NCBI RefSeq assembly: GCF_002836945.1
Contig: NZ_NIJM01000001.1
Coordinates: 122,134-186,133, forward strand
Length of the DNA: 64,000 nucleotides
Source of the DNA: Shewanella chilikensis
GTDB lineage: Bacteria > Pseudomonadota > Gammaproteobacteria > Enterobacterales > Shewanellaceae
Direction: 5' to 3'
Each line of letters begins with the position of its first letter. Positions within the stretch are counted from its first letter, which is position 1. Positions 1 through 9,609 of the stretch are shown here, one piece after another. A program made the translations under genes and the position numbers. Below the pieces are notes generated by a model. The model was given only the letters and a program-made list of their open reading frames with translations. It was not told the DNA's origin and searched no databases.

Positions 1-978
1 CGCGAGCTGGCCAGTCAGGTACACAGATACGCCTGCCATCTGGCAACCGGACTTGGGCTGGAGATTGGCATCATCACAGGCGGCGTTCCATACGCCCCGC
101 AGGAAGAAGCCCTGGCCGGTAATCTGGATATTCTGGTAGCGACTCCGGGCCGTCTGCTCGAATACTTGGAGAAGCGTAAGTTTGAAGCCACCGAAGTGGA
201 ACTGCTTATCATAGATGAAGCCGACCGCATGCTGGATATGGGCTTCTCTCAGGTGGTGCAGACCCTAGCCATAGAAGCGCAGGGGCGTAAGCAGAATATG
301 CTGTTCTCCGCCACACTGGAAGGCAGCGGCGTGCGCCGTTTTGCCGGCGAGCTGCTCAATGATCCTGTATTGGTGGAAGCCGAACCGCCACGCAGCGAAA
401 AGGCCAAAATCCATCAATGGATCCACCTGGCCGACAACAAAGAGCACAAGTTTGCTCTCTTGTGCCACCTGCTCAATCAGGAAGAAACCAAGCGCGCCAT
501 CGTCTTTTGCAAGACCCGCGAAGTGGTCAGCAGCCTGGAAGGTTTGTTGCTGCAAGCCGGGATCCCCGCCGCCTTTATGCGCGGCGATATGGAGCAGAAA
601 AAGCGTTTCCAGGCGCTGGGGCGTTTCACCAAGGGGGAAGTCAAGGTACTGCTGGCTACTGACGTCGCTGCCCGCGGCATAGATATCGAAGGCATTACCC
701 ATGTGATCAACTATGATATGCCCCGCTCTGCCGACGCCTATGTGCACAGGATTGGCCGTACCGGCCGCGCCGGCGCCAAGGGTACAGCCATCTCTCTGGT
801 GGAAGCCCATGATATGCGGATCCTCAACAAGATTGAGCGCTATATTGAGCAGAAGCTGAAACGGCGGATCATCGAAGAGCTGCGTCCCAAGCACAAAGAA
901 GCCAAGGTGCCGACCAAGAAAAAGGTCAAAACCAAGGATACCAGCACCAAGAACGGCAAGAAAAAGAAGAAGAAATAA
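1..978 (+). CDS. srmB: ATP-dependent RNA helicase SrmB, 5' end missing
   Basis: This is the C-terminal 325 residues of a DEAD-box RNA helicase whose start lies before the window. The frame is open from base 1 and begins inside motif Ia (RELA). Motifs follow in order: [16 protein letters not shown] (motif II), SAT (motif III), then the second RecA domain with VLLATDVAARGIDI and [10 protein letters not shown] (motifs V and VI). The end is a short lysine-rich tail after IIEELRPKHKEAK, a segment typical of SrmB, which acts in early 50S ribosome assembly. RhlE and DbpA are encoded elsewhere in the window and have different tails, which supports SrmB here. It could instead be another DEAD-box paralogue; family membership itself is certain. 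Confidence 0.85.
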   Translation, partial: RELASQVHRYACHLATGLGLEIGIITGGVPYAPQEEALAGNLDILVATPGRLLEYLEKRKFEATEVELLIIDEADRMLDMGFSQVVQTLAIEAQGRKQNMLFSATLEGSGVRRFAGELLNDPVLVEAEPPRSEKAKIHQWIHLADNKEHKFALLCHLLNQEETKRAIVFCKTREVVSSLEGLLLQAGIPAAFMRGDMEQKKRFQALGRFTKGEVKVLLATDVAARGIDIEGITHVINYDMPRSADAYVHRIGRTGRAGAKGTAISLVEAHDMRILNKIERYIEQKLKRRIIEELRPKHKEAKVPTKKKVKTKDTSTKNGKKKKKK

Positions 979-1080
979 GCAAGGGGCGAACAAGCCCCAT
1001 GGGTTCTCTGCTTAGACTTACAGACCTGAGTACAAGGCATGGTTCGCGGCAAATGGACTAAGTCTTTTGCAAGAACACCA

Positions 1081-1131
1081 TAAGCTTCGGCTTAAGCTAT
1101 CGCCAAAAAGGACCCTAGGGTCCTTTTTTGT
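1081..1131 (+). terminator. Terminator region after srmB
   Basis: A UUCG-type small hairpin (TAAGC-TTCG-GCTTA, from 1081) is followed by a strong stem AAAAAGGACCC/GGGTCCTTTTTT at 1105-1129 ending in a T run. It separates srmB from the RND operon. The T run reaches a possible TTG start at 1128, which is one reason to prefer a later start for the next gene. Confidence 0.75.
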
Positions 1132-1244
1132 TACCTGCCTCACAGCCTTCTCGCCACCAACAGCTTTTGACACATTTTATTTACAAAAACACATTTATTG
1201 GCCGTTGCTTGTCTGGTAATTTAGGCTCAGATCAAGCCGCAAGC

Positions 1245-2474
1245 ATGGATATGCAGAAGATTATGAAGACATTTTTCCGAAGAATAGCACCACTGCTCAT
1301 CATAGCGGTCGCCATAATTGGCGCCGAACTCCTGATGATGACCAAGCAGGAGCCGGAACAAAAAGCGGAAGAGATCCCGCTGCCTGTGGTCGATGTGACT
1401 CAGGTCGAACAGCAGACAATGTCACTCAACCTGCCCTCCTACGGCACTGTGACCCCCAAGAATAAGACCCAGCTGGTCAGCGAAGTTCAGGGCCGCATCC
1501 TCAGCATAGCCCCGGCCTTTGTGGCCGGTGGTGTGGTGCACCAGGGCGATGAACTGGCAACGATAGAACCCTCTGATTATGAGGCCGACCTGATGCAAGC
1601 CCAGGCGACTCTGGCCCAGGCCAAGGCAGCACTGGATGAAGAAATTGCCCGCGGCGAAGTCGCCAAGATAGAATTCAGCGGTTATGACAATGGCATGCCA
1701 CCCGAGCTTGGCTTGCGGGTTCCTCAGTTGAAGAAAGAGCAAGCCAACGTCAAGTATGCCGAAGCGGCACTTGCCAGAGCCAAACGCAACTTGGAACGCA
1801 CCGTTATCCGAGCCCCTTTCGATGCCATAGTGCGTGCCCGCAGTGTCGATTTGGGGCAGTACGTTTCCATAGGCAGTAACCTGGGAGAACTTTACGACAC
1901 GGCTGTGGCCGAAGTACGCCTGCCACTGACCAACAAAGATCTGGCCTATCTGGAATCAGTAGATAACCCTGATACTCAGGTGACCCTGAGCGCCGCCTTA
2001 GCGGGAAAAACCGTGACCTGGACCGGTAAGGTAGTACGCAGTGAAGGGGTGATAGATCCGGACAACCGCATGGTCTATCTTGTGGCCGAAGTGCAGGACC
2101 CTTATCTGCGAAAGCAGAAACAGAGCGGCCAGTTGCCACTGAAATTCGGCAGTTTTGTCAACGCCGTGATCAAGGGCCGCACAGTGGATGGTCTGGTGAA
2201 ACTGCCAAGGTATATGGTGCGTAATCAACATGTAGCCGTAATAGACAAGGACAACAAGATAGAGATGCGTCAGGTCAACGTGGTGCGTACCGATCTTGAG
2301 TATGTCTACATCAAGGACAGCCTCAAAGACGGCGAACGGGTTTCCAAGACCAACCTTAACAATATGACCAATGGTCAATTGGTTCGTGTCGCCAATGACA
2401 AGGACAAAGACGCTTCCCACAGTGAAGATAGTGACACTCAGGAGCAGCACCTGGCTGCGGCGGGTGAACTCTGA
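1245..2474 (+). CDS. RND efflux periplasmic adaptor subunit
   Basis: Membrane-fusion (HlyD/AcrA-like) adaptor of 409 residues that bridges an inner-membrane RND pump to an outer-membrane channel. An N-terminal anchor (about residues 8-28, hydrophobic after FFRR) is followed by a biotinyl-lipoyl half (GTVTPKNKTQLVSEVQGRI), an alpha-helical hairpin rich in Ala/Gln, the second lipoyl half (RTVIRAPFDAIVRARSVDLGQYV) and beta-barrel domains. The open frame extends upstream to a TTG at 1128, but that lies in the preceding terminator; ATG 1245 is chosen, with 1251 and 1263 also possible because no strong ribosome site is visible. The stop overlaps the permease start (TGATG), so the two are translationally coupled. 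No outer-membrane partner lies beside it. The substrate is not readable from sequence. Confidence 0.85.
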   Translation: MDMQKIMKTFFRRIAPLLIIAVAIIGAELLMMTKQEPEQKAEEIPLPVVDVTQVEQQTMSLNLPSYGTVTPKNKTQLVSEVQGRILSIAPAFVAGGVVHQGDELATIEPSDYEADLMQAQATLAQAKAALDEEIARGEVAKIEFSGYDNGMPPELGLRVPQLKKEQANVKYAEAALARAKRNLERTVIRAPFDAIVRARSVDLGQYVSIGSNLGELYDTAVAEVRLPLTNKDLAYLESVDNPDTQVTLSAALAGKTVTWTGKVVRSEGVIDPDNRMVYLVAEVQDPYLRKQKQSGQLPLKFGSFVNAVIKGRTVDGLVKLPRYMVRNQHVAVIDKDNKIEMRQVNVVRTDLEYVYIKDSLKDGERVSKTNLNNMTNGQLVRVANDKDKDASHSEDSDTQEQHLAAAGEL

Positions 2475-5400
2475 TGGAGCAAGAAAAAGGGATCATTGCC
2501 TGGTTTACCCGCAACAATGTCGCCGCCAACCTCTTGATGTGGGTTTTGCTGATTGGCGGGATATTCAGTGCCTTTCTGATCAATAAAGAGGTGTTTCCCA
2601 GCTTCGAACTCAACTATTTGCGGATCTCGGTCGCCTACCCCGGCGCGGCGCCGCAGGAGATTGAAGAAGGGATCACCATCAAGATTGAAGAGGCGATTCA
2701 GGACATCAGCGGCATCAAGAAAGTCACCTCGGTTGCCAGTGAAGGCGTGGGCTCTGTCACCATAGAGGTGGAAGACGGCTATGATGCCAAAGAAGTACTG
2801 GATGAGGCCAAACTCAGAGTCGATGCCATCGCCACCTTCCCGGCCAATATCGAAAAACCGGATATTTTCAGGATCAAGCCAGAAAACAACGTCATTTGGG
2901 TGTCTGTCTATGGCGACATGACACTGCACGATATGAAAGAGCTGGCCAAGGAGATCCGTGATGAGATCACCAACCTGCCAGCGGTGACCCGCGCCGAAGT
3001 GACCGGGGTACGCGACTATGAAATCGGTATCGAAGTCTCGGAAGATAAGCTCAGAGAGTACGGCCTCACCTTCACTCAGGTGGCGCAGGCAGTGCAGAAC
3101 ACTTCGATAGATCTGCCCGGTGGCTCAATTCGGGCTCAGGACGGTGACATACTTTTGCGTACCAAGGGCCAGGCCTACACGGGAGATGACTTTGCCAACA
3201 TAGTGGTCAGTACCCGCGCCGATGGTAGCCGGGTAATGCTGCCCATGGTGGCCGAGATCAAGGATGACTTTGAGGAGCGGCTCGAGTACACCCGCTTCGA
3301 CGGCATGCCAGCGGCCATCATAGAGATCACCAGCATAGACGATCAAAACGCCTTGACGATTGCCGATCAGGTCAAAGGTTTTATTGCCGAGCGTCAGGCC
3401 ACTCTGCCCAGTGGTGCCAAACTGGACTACTGGGGTGACCTAACCCACTATCTCAAGGGCCGCCTCAACATGATGCTGTCCAACATGTTTATGGGTGCCT
3501 TGTTGGTGTTCATTATCCTGGCACTGTTCCTGGATCTGAAACTGGCCTTCTGGGTTATGCTGGGGCTGCCTGTGTGCTTCCTCGGCGCCATGGCGCTGAT
3601 GCCGATGGAACCTTTTGGCTTGTCTATCAACATGTTGACCCTGTTCGCCTTTATTTTGGTGCTGGGGATAGTGGTGGATGATGCGATAGTCATAGGCGAG
3701 AGTGCCCATACCGAGGTCGAGCGTCACGGCCACTCGATCACCAATGTGATCCGCGGCGCCAAGAAGGTCGCCATGCCCGCCACTTTCGGAGTGTTGACCA
3801 CTATCGCCGCTTTTATCCCCATGTTGATGGTGCCCGGTCCCATGGGGATCATCTGGAAATCCATCGGCATGATAGTGATCCTCTGCCTGGCCTTTTCACT
3901 GGTAGAGTCCAAGTTCATTCTGCCGGCGCACCTGGCGCACATGAAGCCCAGCAAACCCAATCCCAACCCTGGGCCATTTGGCCGCTTCAAGCGCGCCTTC
4001 AACGAAAAAGTGCAGCATTTTATCCACCACAGTTACCGCAACTTTATGGAGCGGATGATCCCCCACAGATATACCCTGGTGGCGGGCTTTATCGGCGTGC
4101 TTATTCTGTCGGTCGCCATGGTCACCAGTGGCAAGGTGCGCTGGGTGTTCTTCCCGGATATTCCATCCGACTTTATCCAGGTCAATCTGGAAATGGATGA
4201 AGGCAGTTCAGAGCTCAACACCCTGGATGTGGTGCAGAAAATTGAAAATGCCCTCTATACCATGAACCAGCAGATGGAATCCGAAATCGGCTACCCTGTG
4301 GTGAAGCACAGCTTTATCAATATGAGCAGCCGCACCTCGGCATTTATCTTTGCCGAGCTGACCAAGGGTGAAGACAGGGAAGTGGACGGCGTGACTATAG
4401 CCGAGGCCTGGCGCAAACAGCTGCCGGACTTGGTGGCGGTGAAGAAACTCAATATCAATGCCAGCACCAATGATGCCGGCGGCGATATCTCTTTTCGCTT
4501 TACCTCCACCGATCTGGAACAATTGTCAGCAGCCGCCAAAGAACTAAAGCAGAAGCTTGCCAGTTATGAAGGCGTTTATGATATTGCCGATAATTTCTCC
4601 TCCGGCAGCCATGAAATTCGCCTCAAAATTCGTCCCGAGGCCGAGGCGCTTGGGCTGACGTTATCGGATCTGGCACGCCAGGTGCGTTATGGCTTCTATG
4701 GTTATGAGGCGCAACGAATTTTACGCAACAAGGAAGAGGTCAAGGTGATGGTGCGTTATCCGCTGGAACAGCGCCGCACCATAGGCCATCTGGAGAACAT
4801 GATGATCCGCACGCCAAATGGCATGGCGGTGCCCTTCTCTACCGTGGCCGAACTCGAACTGGGGGAATCTTACTCTTCCATAACCCGGGTGGATGGTCGC
4901 AGGGCGATTACCGTAACCGCCAACGCCAACAAGGATAAAGTGGAGCCCTCCAAGGTGGTGCAGGAGATCCAGGAGAAGTTTATGCCTGAGCTCGAGCGTA
5001 AATATTCCCATATTTCCGCCAGCCTCGACGGTGCCAGCCAGGATGAACAGGCGGCTATGGTCGGCTTGCTGCAAGGCTTCTTCTTCGCGATATTTACCAT
5101 CTATGCCTTGATGGCCATTCCGCTCAAGTCCTACAGCCAGCCGCTGATCATCATGTCGGTGATCCCCTTCGGTATGATAGGCGCACTTTTTGGCCACTTT
5201 ATTCTGGGGCTGTCCATGAGCATTCTCAGTCTCTGCGGCATAGTTGCTCTGGCAGGGGTGGTAGTGAATGATTCATTGATTTTGGTAGACTTCGTCAACC
5301 GCGCCCGTGAGCAGGGTCAGTCAGTGGTCAAGGCGGCCATAGATTCGGGGTGTTATCGTTTCCGGGCGATTATCCTCACCTCGCTGACCACTTTCGTCGG

Positions 5401-5623
5401 CCTGGTGCCCATCATAATGGAGCGCAGCCTGCAGGCACAGATAGTGATCCCCATGGCCACCTCTCTGGCGTTCGGTATTCTGTTCTCCACCTTGGTGACC
5501 CTGATCCTGGTACCCATGCTCTATATCATTCTCGATGATCTGACCCACAAGAGCCGGGCCCTGTACCACTGGTGGTGGCGTCCTAAAGAGGCTGAGGCCC
5601 AGTTAAATGAATCGCAACACTGA
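2474..5623 (+). CDS. RND efflux permease subunit
   Basis: Inner-membrane RND transporter of 1049 residues, the usual family length, driven by proton import. It shows the two-fold repeat: TM1 near residues 13-33, a large periplasmic loop starting with the ISVAYPGAAPQEIEE signature, a TM2-6 block (about 335-480) containing the TM4 stretch GIVVDDAIVIGE with the acidic pair used in proton relay, then the second loop and TM8-12. It pairs with the upstream adaptor through a one-base stop/start overlap. The sequence resembles the HAE-1 hydrophobe/multidrug branch rather than the heavy-metal branch, but the substrate is not determinable here. A hairpin terminator follows immediately. Confidence 0.9.
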   Translation: MEQEKGIIAWFTRNNVAANLLMWVLLIGGIFSAFLINKEVFPSFELNYLRISVAYPGAAPQEIEEGITIKIEEAIQDISGIKKVTSVASEGVGSVTIEVEDGYDAKEVLDEAKLRVDAIATFPANIEKPDIFRIKPENNVIWVSVYGDMTLHDMKELAKEIRDEITNLPAVTRAEVTGVRDYEIGIEVSEDKLREYGLTFTQVAQAVQNTSIDLPGGSIRAQDGDILLRTKGQAYTGDDFANIVVSTRADGSRVMLPMVAEIKDDFEERLEYTRFDGMPAAIIEITSIDDQNALTIADQVKGFIAERQATLPSGAKLDYWGDLTHYLKGRLNMMLSNMFMGALLVFIILALFLDLKLAFWVMLGLPVCFLGAMALMPMEPFGLSINMLTLFAFILVLGIVVDDAIVIGESAHTEVERHGHSITNVIRGAKKVAMPATFGVLTTIAAFIPMLMVPGPMGIIWKSIGMIVILCLAFSLVESKFILPAHLAHMKPSKPNPNPGPFGRFKRAFNEKVQHFIHHSYRNFMERMIPHRYTLVAGFIGVLILSVAMVTSGKVRWVFFPDIPSDFIQVNLEMDEGSSELNTLDVVQKIENALYTMNQQMESEIGYPVVKHSFINMSSRTSAFIFAELTKGEDREVDGVTIAEAWRKQLPDLVAVKKLNINASTNDAGGDISFRFTSTDLEQLSAAAKELKQKLASYEGVYDIADNFSSGSHEIRLKIRPEAEALGLTLSDLARQVRYGFYGYEAQRILRNKEEVKVMVRYPLEQRRTIGHLENMMIRTPNGMAVPFSTVAELELGESYSSITRVDGRRAITVTANANKDKVEPSKVVQEIQEKFMPELERKYSHISASLDGASQDEQAAMVGLLQGFFFAIFTIYALMAIPLKSYSQPLIIMSVIPFGMIGALFGHFILGLSMSILSLCGIVALAGVVVNDSLILVDFVNRAREQGQSVVKAAIDSGCYRFRAIILTSLTTFVGLVPIIMERSLQAQIVIPMATSLAFGILFSTLVTLILVPMLYIILDDLTHKSRALYHWWWRPKEAEAQLNESQH

Positions 5624-5636
5624 GTAAGTTATTTAA

Positions 5637-5661
5637 GGGAGCCCAAAGGCTCCCTTCCCTT
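5637..5661 (+). terminator. Rho-independent terminator of the first RND operon
   Basis: Stem GGGAGCC (5637-5643) and GGCTCCC (5648-5654) with a CAAA loop is followed by TTCCCTT. It lies 14 bases after the permease stop. Confidence 0.8.
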
Positions 5662-5792
5662 ATCAGGCAACAAATTCATATCAAGCCGACCAATACAGGC
5701 CCCAAGTAGGGGTTTTCTGATCCTGCTAGCATTTTCAACAAGGATTCTTGGTTAGACTCAAAGATATATCCTGCATGCCCTATTGAGTCGTT

Positions 5793-6410
5793 ATGAGCAG
5801 CACAGCCCAAAACCAACCCACACTCGTCTATGACATACGCAACAGCCGCTATCTGAATATTACCGGCCGCTGCACCTTGAGATGTCGCTTCTGCCCCAAG
5901 CACAACGGCAGCAAGAGTATTCATGAGTATCAGCTGGATCTCAAGGTCCGCCCCCGCGGCAGCGATATCATTCCGCTACTCGGCGAGGTAACCCGTTTCG
6001 ATGAATATGTGTTCTGCGGCTACGGTGAACCGACACTCAATCTCGACACCTTGCTGGAAGTGGCCCGCGAAATAAAACGCCGCGGTGGTAAGGTTAGAGT
6101 CAATACCGATGGCCTCGGTAACCTGTTTCACAGGCGCAACATATTGCCTGAGCTGGCCGAGTGCGTCGATGCCCTGTCGATCTCACTCAATGCCGACACA
6201 GAGACAGGCTATATTAAACACTGTCGCCCACGGCTGGCGGGTTCCTGGGATGCGGTCAACGCCTTTATCCGCGAAGCGCCCCGTTACATCAAGCAGGTGC
6301 AGGTATCGGCACTCGATGGCCTGGAAGGGGTGGATATCGACGCCTGTCGCAAACTAGTGGAAGACGCCGGTTGTCAATTCAAGCACAGGATCCTCGGGCA
6401 GCTGGGATAA
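5793..6410 (+). CDS. Radical SAM protein, TatD-associated type
   Basis: A 205-residue radical SAM enzyme. The [4Fe-4S] cysteines are seen in CTLRCRFC (CxxxCxxC, about residues 28-35), and the glycine-rich SAM-binding segment appears as FCGYGEPTL (about 74-82). Length and architecture match the small radical SAM family often linked to TatD nucleases, and also resemble QueE-like proteins, but no queuosine genes and no tatD lie nearby. The reaction is unknown. It stands alone between a terminator and a sensor gene. The ATG at 5793 has only a weak ribosome site; no in-frame alternative is better. Confidence 0.75.
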   Translation: MSSTAQNQPTLVYDIRNSRYLNITGRCTLRCRFCPKHNGSKSIHEYQLDLKVRPRGSDIIPLLGEVTRFDEYVFCGYGEPTLNLDTLLEVAREIKRRGGKVRVNTDGLGNLFHRRNILPELAECVDALSISLNADTETGYIKHCRPRLAGSWDAVNAFIREAPRYIKQVQVSALDGLEGVDIDACRKLVEDAGCQFKHRILGQLG

Positions 6411-6591
6411 TTTAACCGCTGAATCCAGCCGATGATGCCATAACCCCGGTCAAAACCGTCACATAACTGATTTGCGCCTTGCTTGGCCCCATTGTTAACC
6501 GCTCGGTGAGCACTCAGTCACCGTCGATGCCCGCCGGGTTATTTCGTGTTAACATGAGCGCAATTTTTCACTCTGGAGCCAGCACAGTTCC

Positions 6592-8811
6592 ATGTTCAAA
6601 AAGAATACCGGACTCAAAGACACGCCTTTGCTTATCTCGGCTCAGGGTATTCACTGGTCCCAGCAGCGCTTGCTGGCCGTTGCCAGTCAGCTGAGCATGC
6701 TGGTGATCACTGTGATACTTATTACCAATGTGTTAATCACCTTAGGCGAACGACGTCTGCAGGAGGAATGGGCGGTACAAAGATACAGCGAGCTGCAAAC
6801 CGTCGGCGCCCTGCTGGCCGATAAAATCTCCTTCCAACAGTTTCGCACCCAGATGTTTGCCAAGTCCGAGTATCTACGCCAGTACCTGGATAATCCGGGA
6901 CACAAGGAATATCAGCGTCTATTGACGAGCTGGGACAGCCTGAAGCGTAGCACCCCAGAGCTACTGGATCTGGCCCTGTTTGATGCCGATGGCAAGTTTC
7001 GTATCGCTACCAGTAATACCTTCGGCGGCATGTCTATGCCGCCGGCACTCTTGGGTAACAAGCATAACCTCGGAAGCCAGGATATTTATACCTCGGCATT
7101 GGAGTTTGCCCCGATTAGCGGGCGTCTCGAACCTTACATATATCAAGTCGCCCGACTGGAAACTCAAGATCAGACTGTGCGCGGTTATCTGGTCACCTAC
7201 AACTCCATGTTGCAAATGCTGCAGGCGATAAAACCGGCTTTCTCCAGCAATGCCTCGCCGCTATTGCTGTTTGACAATCAAGGCCTGCTCTATGCCGGAG
7301 CATCGGATCTGGAGCCCTTGGCAAGGTTACCGGAAACCATGGGCAGCAGCATAAGACAGAGCTACCCGGCACTATGGAGCAAGATGGCCGCAAGCAACTT
7401 TGGCCAATTCCACGGTGAAGACGCCACCTTCGTCTACCTCAAATTGCAGTTGGCCTCGCCCAATGATGCCAAGCGTGAATATCTGCTGCTTTCCTATATC
7501 CGCAATCACGATATCGCTTCGCGCTTTTTCCAATGGCGCAATATGTTGTTGGCTTGTGCCGCCATACTGACCATTCTGGCGACCGCGGTTATTCTGCTGA
7601 CCCATATGTTCCGCCTCGAACAGCGTGCCAGACAAAACAGCATCGAGTTGGCCCGTGGCCTGTTCCGCTCCAACCTGGGTTGTGTACTGGTCAACCCTAG
7701 TGGCCGTATCGTCAGCGCCAACGCCACTGCTGCCCGTATTCTGCAACTCGAACAAGATGAGCTGCCGGATCGCAGTTTGCAGCGGATCCTGCAGTTGGAG
7801 GATGAGCTCTACGCATCAATAAAACAGCAACTTGCAGATATCGGAGAGTGGCGTGGCGAGGTGCAACTAGAGTCTCTGGACAACGCCCAACTCAGACTGC
7901 ATATCCGCCGTTACTATGCCAGCCGACAGACTTATCTACTGATTACCTTTGAGGATATCGGCGAACTCAAACAAGCCCAACAGGAAGCCTTCCTCAGCAA
8001 GCTGTTGACCGGCAGCAATGTTGCTACCGCCTTGACCACGCCGTCGGGGCAGTTGCTCAAAGTTAACGACGCCTTCGATAAGCTGATGCAGCTCAATGGC
8101 GATATCAGCCATAGTCTGGCGGCTCTACTGGAAAACGATCTTGGCAACCAATGGCAAAGAATAAGCCAATTGGTGAGTATGCAAGGCCAGTGGCAGGGGC
8201 AGATCCTTTGTACCCAGCGTCATGGCAGTTGCCTGCAGGCCACGCTCAAGGGCTATCTGGATCAAGACGGCGAGATTGAGTATCTGATATGCACCCTGGA
8301 ACAGGCAACCCCGAGAAATAAAGTTGAAGCCAGTGGCGATCTGGTGCCGCACCGCAGTACCATCCTGGTGAATCTCAGAGATCTGGATCGCTACTTCAAG
8401 TCCATGTCCGAAGATGAAAAACTACAGGCCAGTCTGCTTCTGATGGACATAAGCCCCGAGGGCATGCTCAGCCATATGAGTGATATAGGCCAGTTGGAAA
8501 ACCGCCAACACGAGGTGGAGATGCAACTACTCAGGGATCTGCCCAACAGCTATCAAATGTCCCACTGGCAGTTGGGAAAACTCATTATCATATTGCCGGA
8601 AACCGATGCCAACCAGGCGCACCACTATGCGGTCAAGGCTCTGGCCAGCCTAAGTGAAAATGGCTTGGCCGAAGGGATCAGCATAGGTATAGCCGCCTAT
8701 CTACCGGGCCAGAGTCTGGAGCAATTCCTCGGCAATGCAGAAGTGGCACTGAAACGAGCCAAGCAGACAGGTGAGCAGAATATCTGCCAGGCCTATACCC
8801 GCCAGCTCTGA
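6592..8811 (+). CDS. Membrane sensor with PAS-like and degenerate GGDEF domains
   Basis: A 739-residue inner-membrane signalling protein. TM1 (about residues 30-50) and TM2 (about 322-343) enclose a periplasmic region of about 270 residues with a Cache-like pattern (LLDLALFDADGKFRIATS). Two cytoplasmic PAS-like segments follow (about 360-470 and 475-570). The C-terminal 150 residues have the GGDEF-domain outline (LLLMDIS near the first metal position; AEVALKRAKQTGEQ as the closing helix), but the catalytic GGDEF segment reads WQLGKLIIILP, so diguanylate cyclase activity is unlikely. It may act as a receptor or by protein contact. No EAL domain is present, and nothing next to it suggests a ligand. 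Confidence 0.7.
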   Translation: MFKKNTGLKDTPLLISAQGIHWSQQRLLAVASQLSMLVITVILITNVLITLGERRLQEEWAVQRYSELQTVGALLADKISFQQFRTQMFAKSEYLRQYLDNPGHKEYQRLLTSWDSLKRSTPELLDLALFDADGKFRIATSNTFGGMSMPPALLGNKHNLGSQDIYTSALEFAPISGRLEPYIYQVARLETQDQTVRGYLVTYNSMLQMLQAIKPAFSSNASPLLLFDNQGLLYAGASDLEPLARLPETMGSSIRQSYPALWSKMAASNFGQFHGEDATFVYLKLQLASPNDAKREYLLLSYIRNHDIASRFFQWRNMLLACAAILTILATAVILLTHMFRLEQRARQNSIELARGLFRSNLGCVLVNPSGRIVSANATAARILQLEQDELPDRSLQRILQLEDELYASIKQQLADIGEWRGEVQLESLDNAQLRLHIRRYYASRQTYLLITFEDIGELKQAQQEAFLSKLLTGSNVATALTTPSGQLLKVNDAFDKLMQLNGDISHSLAALLENDLGNQWQRISQLVSMQGQWQGQILCTQRHGSCLQATLKGYLDQDGEIEYLICTLEQATPRNKVEASGDLVPHRSTILVNLRDLDRYFKSMSEDEKLQASLLLMDISPEGMLSHMSDIGQLENRQHEVEMQLLRDLPNSYQMSHWQLGKLIIILPETDANQAHHYAVKALASLSENGLAEGISIGIAAYLPGQSLEQFLGNAEVALKRAKQTGEQNICQAYTRQL

Positions 8812-8902
8812 TATAAGTTGCCTTTGATAATAAAGAGTTGCTGTGTACGGCGCTGCTTTTCGCAGCGACAGCTGGCCTTAATATACAGAGCGTCCAAGTA
8901 AA

Positions 8903-8924
8903 ACAGCAGGCCTAAGCCTGCTGT
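8903..8924. terminator. Hairpin terminator between the sensor and tetR genes
   Basis: ACAGCAGGC (8903-8911), loop CTAA, GCCTGCTGT (8916-8924). Read on the minus strand it is followed by TTTTAC, so it mainly ends the TetR transcript. A second small hairpin CGCTGC-TTTTC-GCAGCG lies at 8851-8867 for the plus strand. Confidence 0.65.
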
Positions 8925-8973
8925 CTCAATTATCTCTATGAATCGCTTGAATGGGAGTCGCTTAATCGGGATT

Positions 8974-9453
8974 TTAAGCAGCGTAAGAGATACCCGGGTC
9001 GGACAATAACATAACAGCACTGCGCCCCAGGAGATCGTTGATCATCTGGTCACCCTTATCCCCCAGCTCTATCTGAGCGTTTTCTCTGGCCATAGCTACG
9101 GCACGAAACAGAGTGATCTCTGGATTATTGTATCCACAAAGACTAAAGAAAAGCCTCAATACCGCCCTATGCTCTGCTTGTTGCAGCGCCTGCATCCAGG
9201 AATGTTCGAGCGCTTCAACACTGGAAAAATCCAGAGCGGCCAGAAACAATCGGCCAATACGCACATCTAATCTTGTTAAAAAATCAATTTTGCGCGGAAA
9301 ATGATGACTAATTCCCGTGCGGCTAATCCCCGTTGCTTCAGAAAGTGTTGTATAAGACATAGCCTCAAAGCCAATAGTTAAGATCTGTTTGAGAGCTTCG
9401 TCCATAATCTGATTGATAGTCAGCTCAGTCTGAGCCTTTGAACGCTTGGCCAT
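8974..9453 (-). CDS. TetR-family transcriptional regulator
   Basis: A 159-residue protein with an N-terminal TetR helix-turn-helix: helices near residues 12-30, then TTLSEATGISRTGISHHFPRKIDFL, where the usual TetR pattern is (L)YxHFxxKxxL. The ligand-binding part (about 60-159) is short and diverged, so the effector cannot be predicted. The gene is monocistronic or at the end of a transcript from the metallopeptidase gene upstream (155-base gap). Start ATG 9453 has an AGAGG-like site upstream. The length is below the usual 190-220 for TetR proteins but the reading frame looks intact. Confidence 0.75.
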   Translation of the reverse strand: MAKRSKAQTELTINQIMDEALKQILTIGFEAMSYTTLSEATGISRTGISHHFPRKIDFLTRLDVRIGRLFLAALDFSSVEALEHSWMQALQQAEHRAVLRLFFSLCGYNNPEITLFRAVAMARENAQIELGDKGDQMINDLLGRSAVMLLSDPGISYAA

Positions 9454-9609
9454 TCTTGTTTGCCTCTTATCCCTGTTGTTTTTATTGCAAACGAGCTTAT
9501 CAAAGGGCTAAAGAGAATACTGCCGAAAAGAGGGAGGTTAACAGTGTTTTTCACTTTTGTTCAGCAAAGGTTCAGCTAAGAAAACTAAAAAAAGAGCTTA
9601 TTTTTCACA

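Noticed and set aside
1128..1244. Longer adaptor protein starting at TTG 1128
   Set aside because: The start would lie in the T run of a terminator and add residues unlike a signal or anchor.
5793..6410. QueE (7-carboxy-7-deazaguanine synthase) identity for the radical SAM gene
   Set aside because: The CxxxCxxC motif has standard spacing rather than a QueE-type insert, and no queuosine genes are adjacent.
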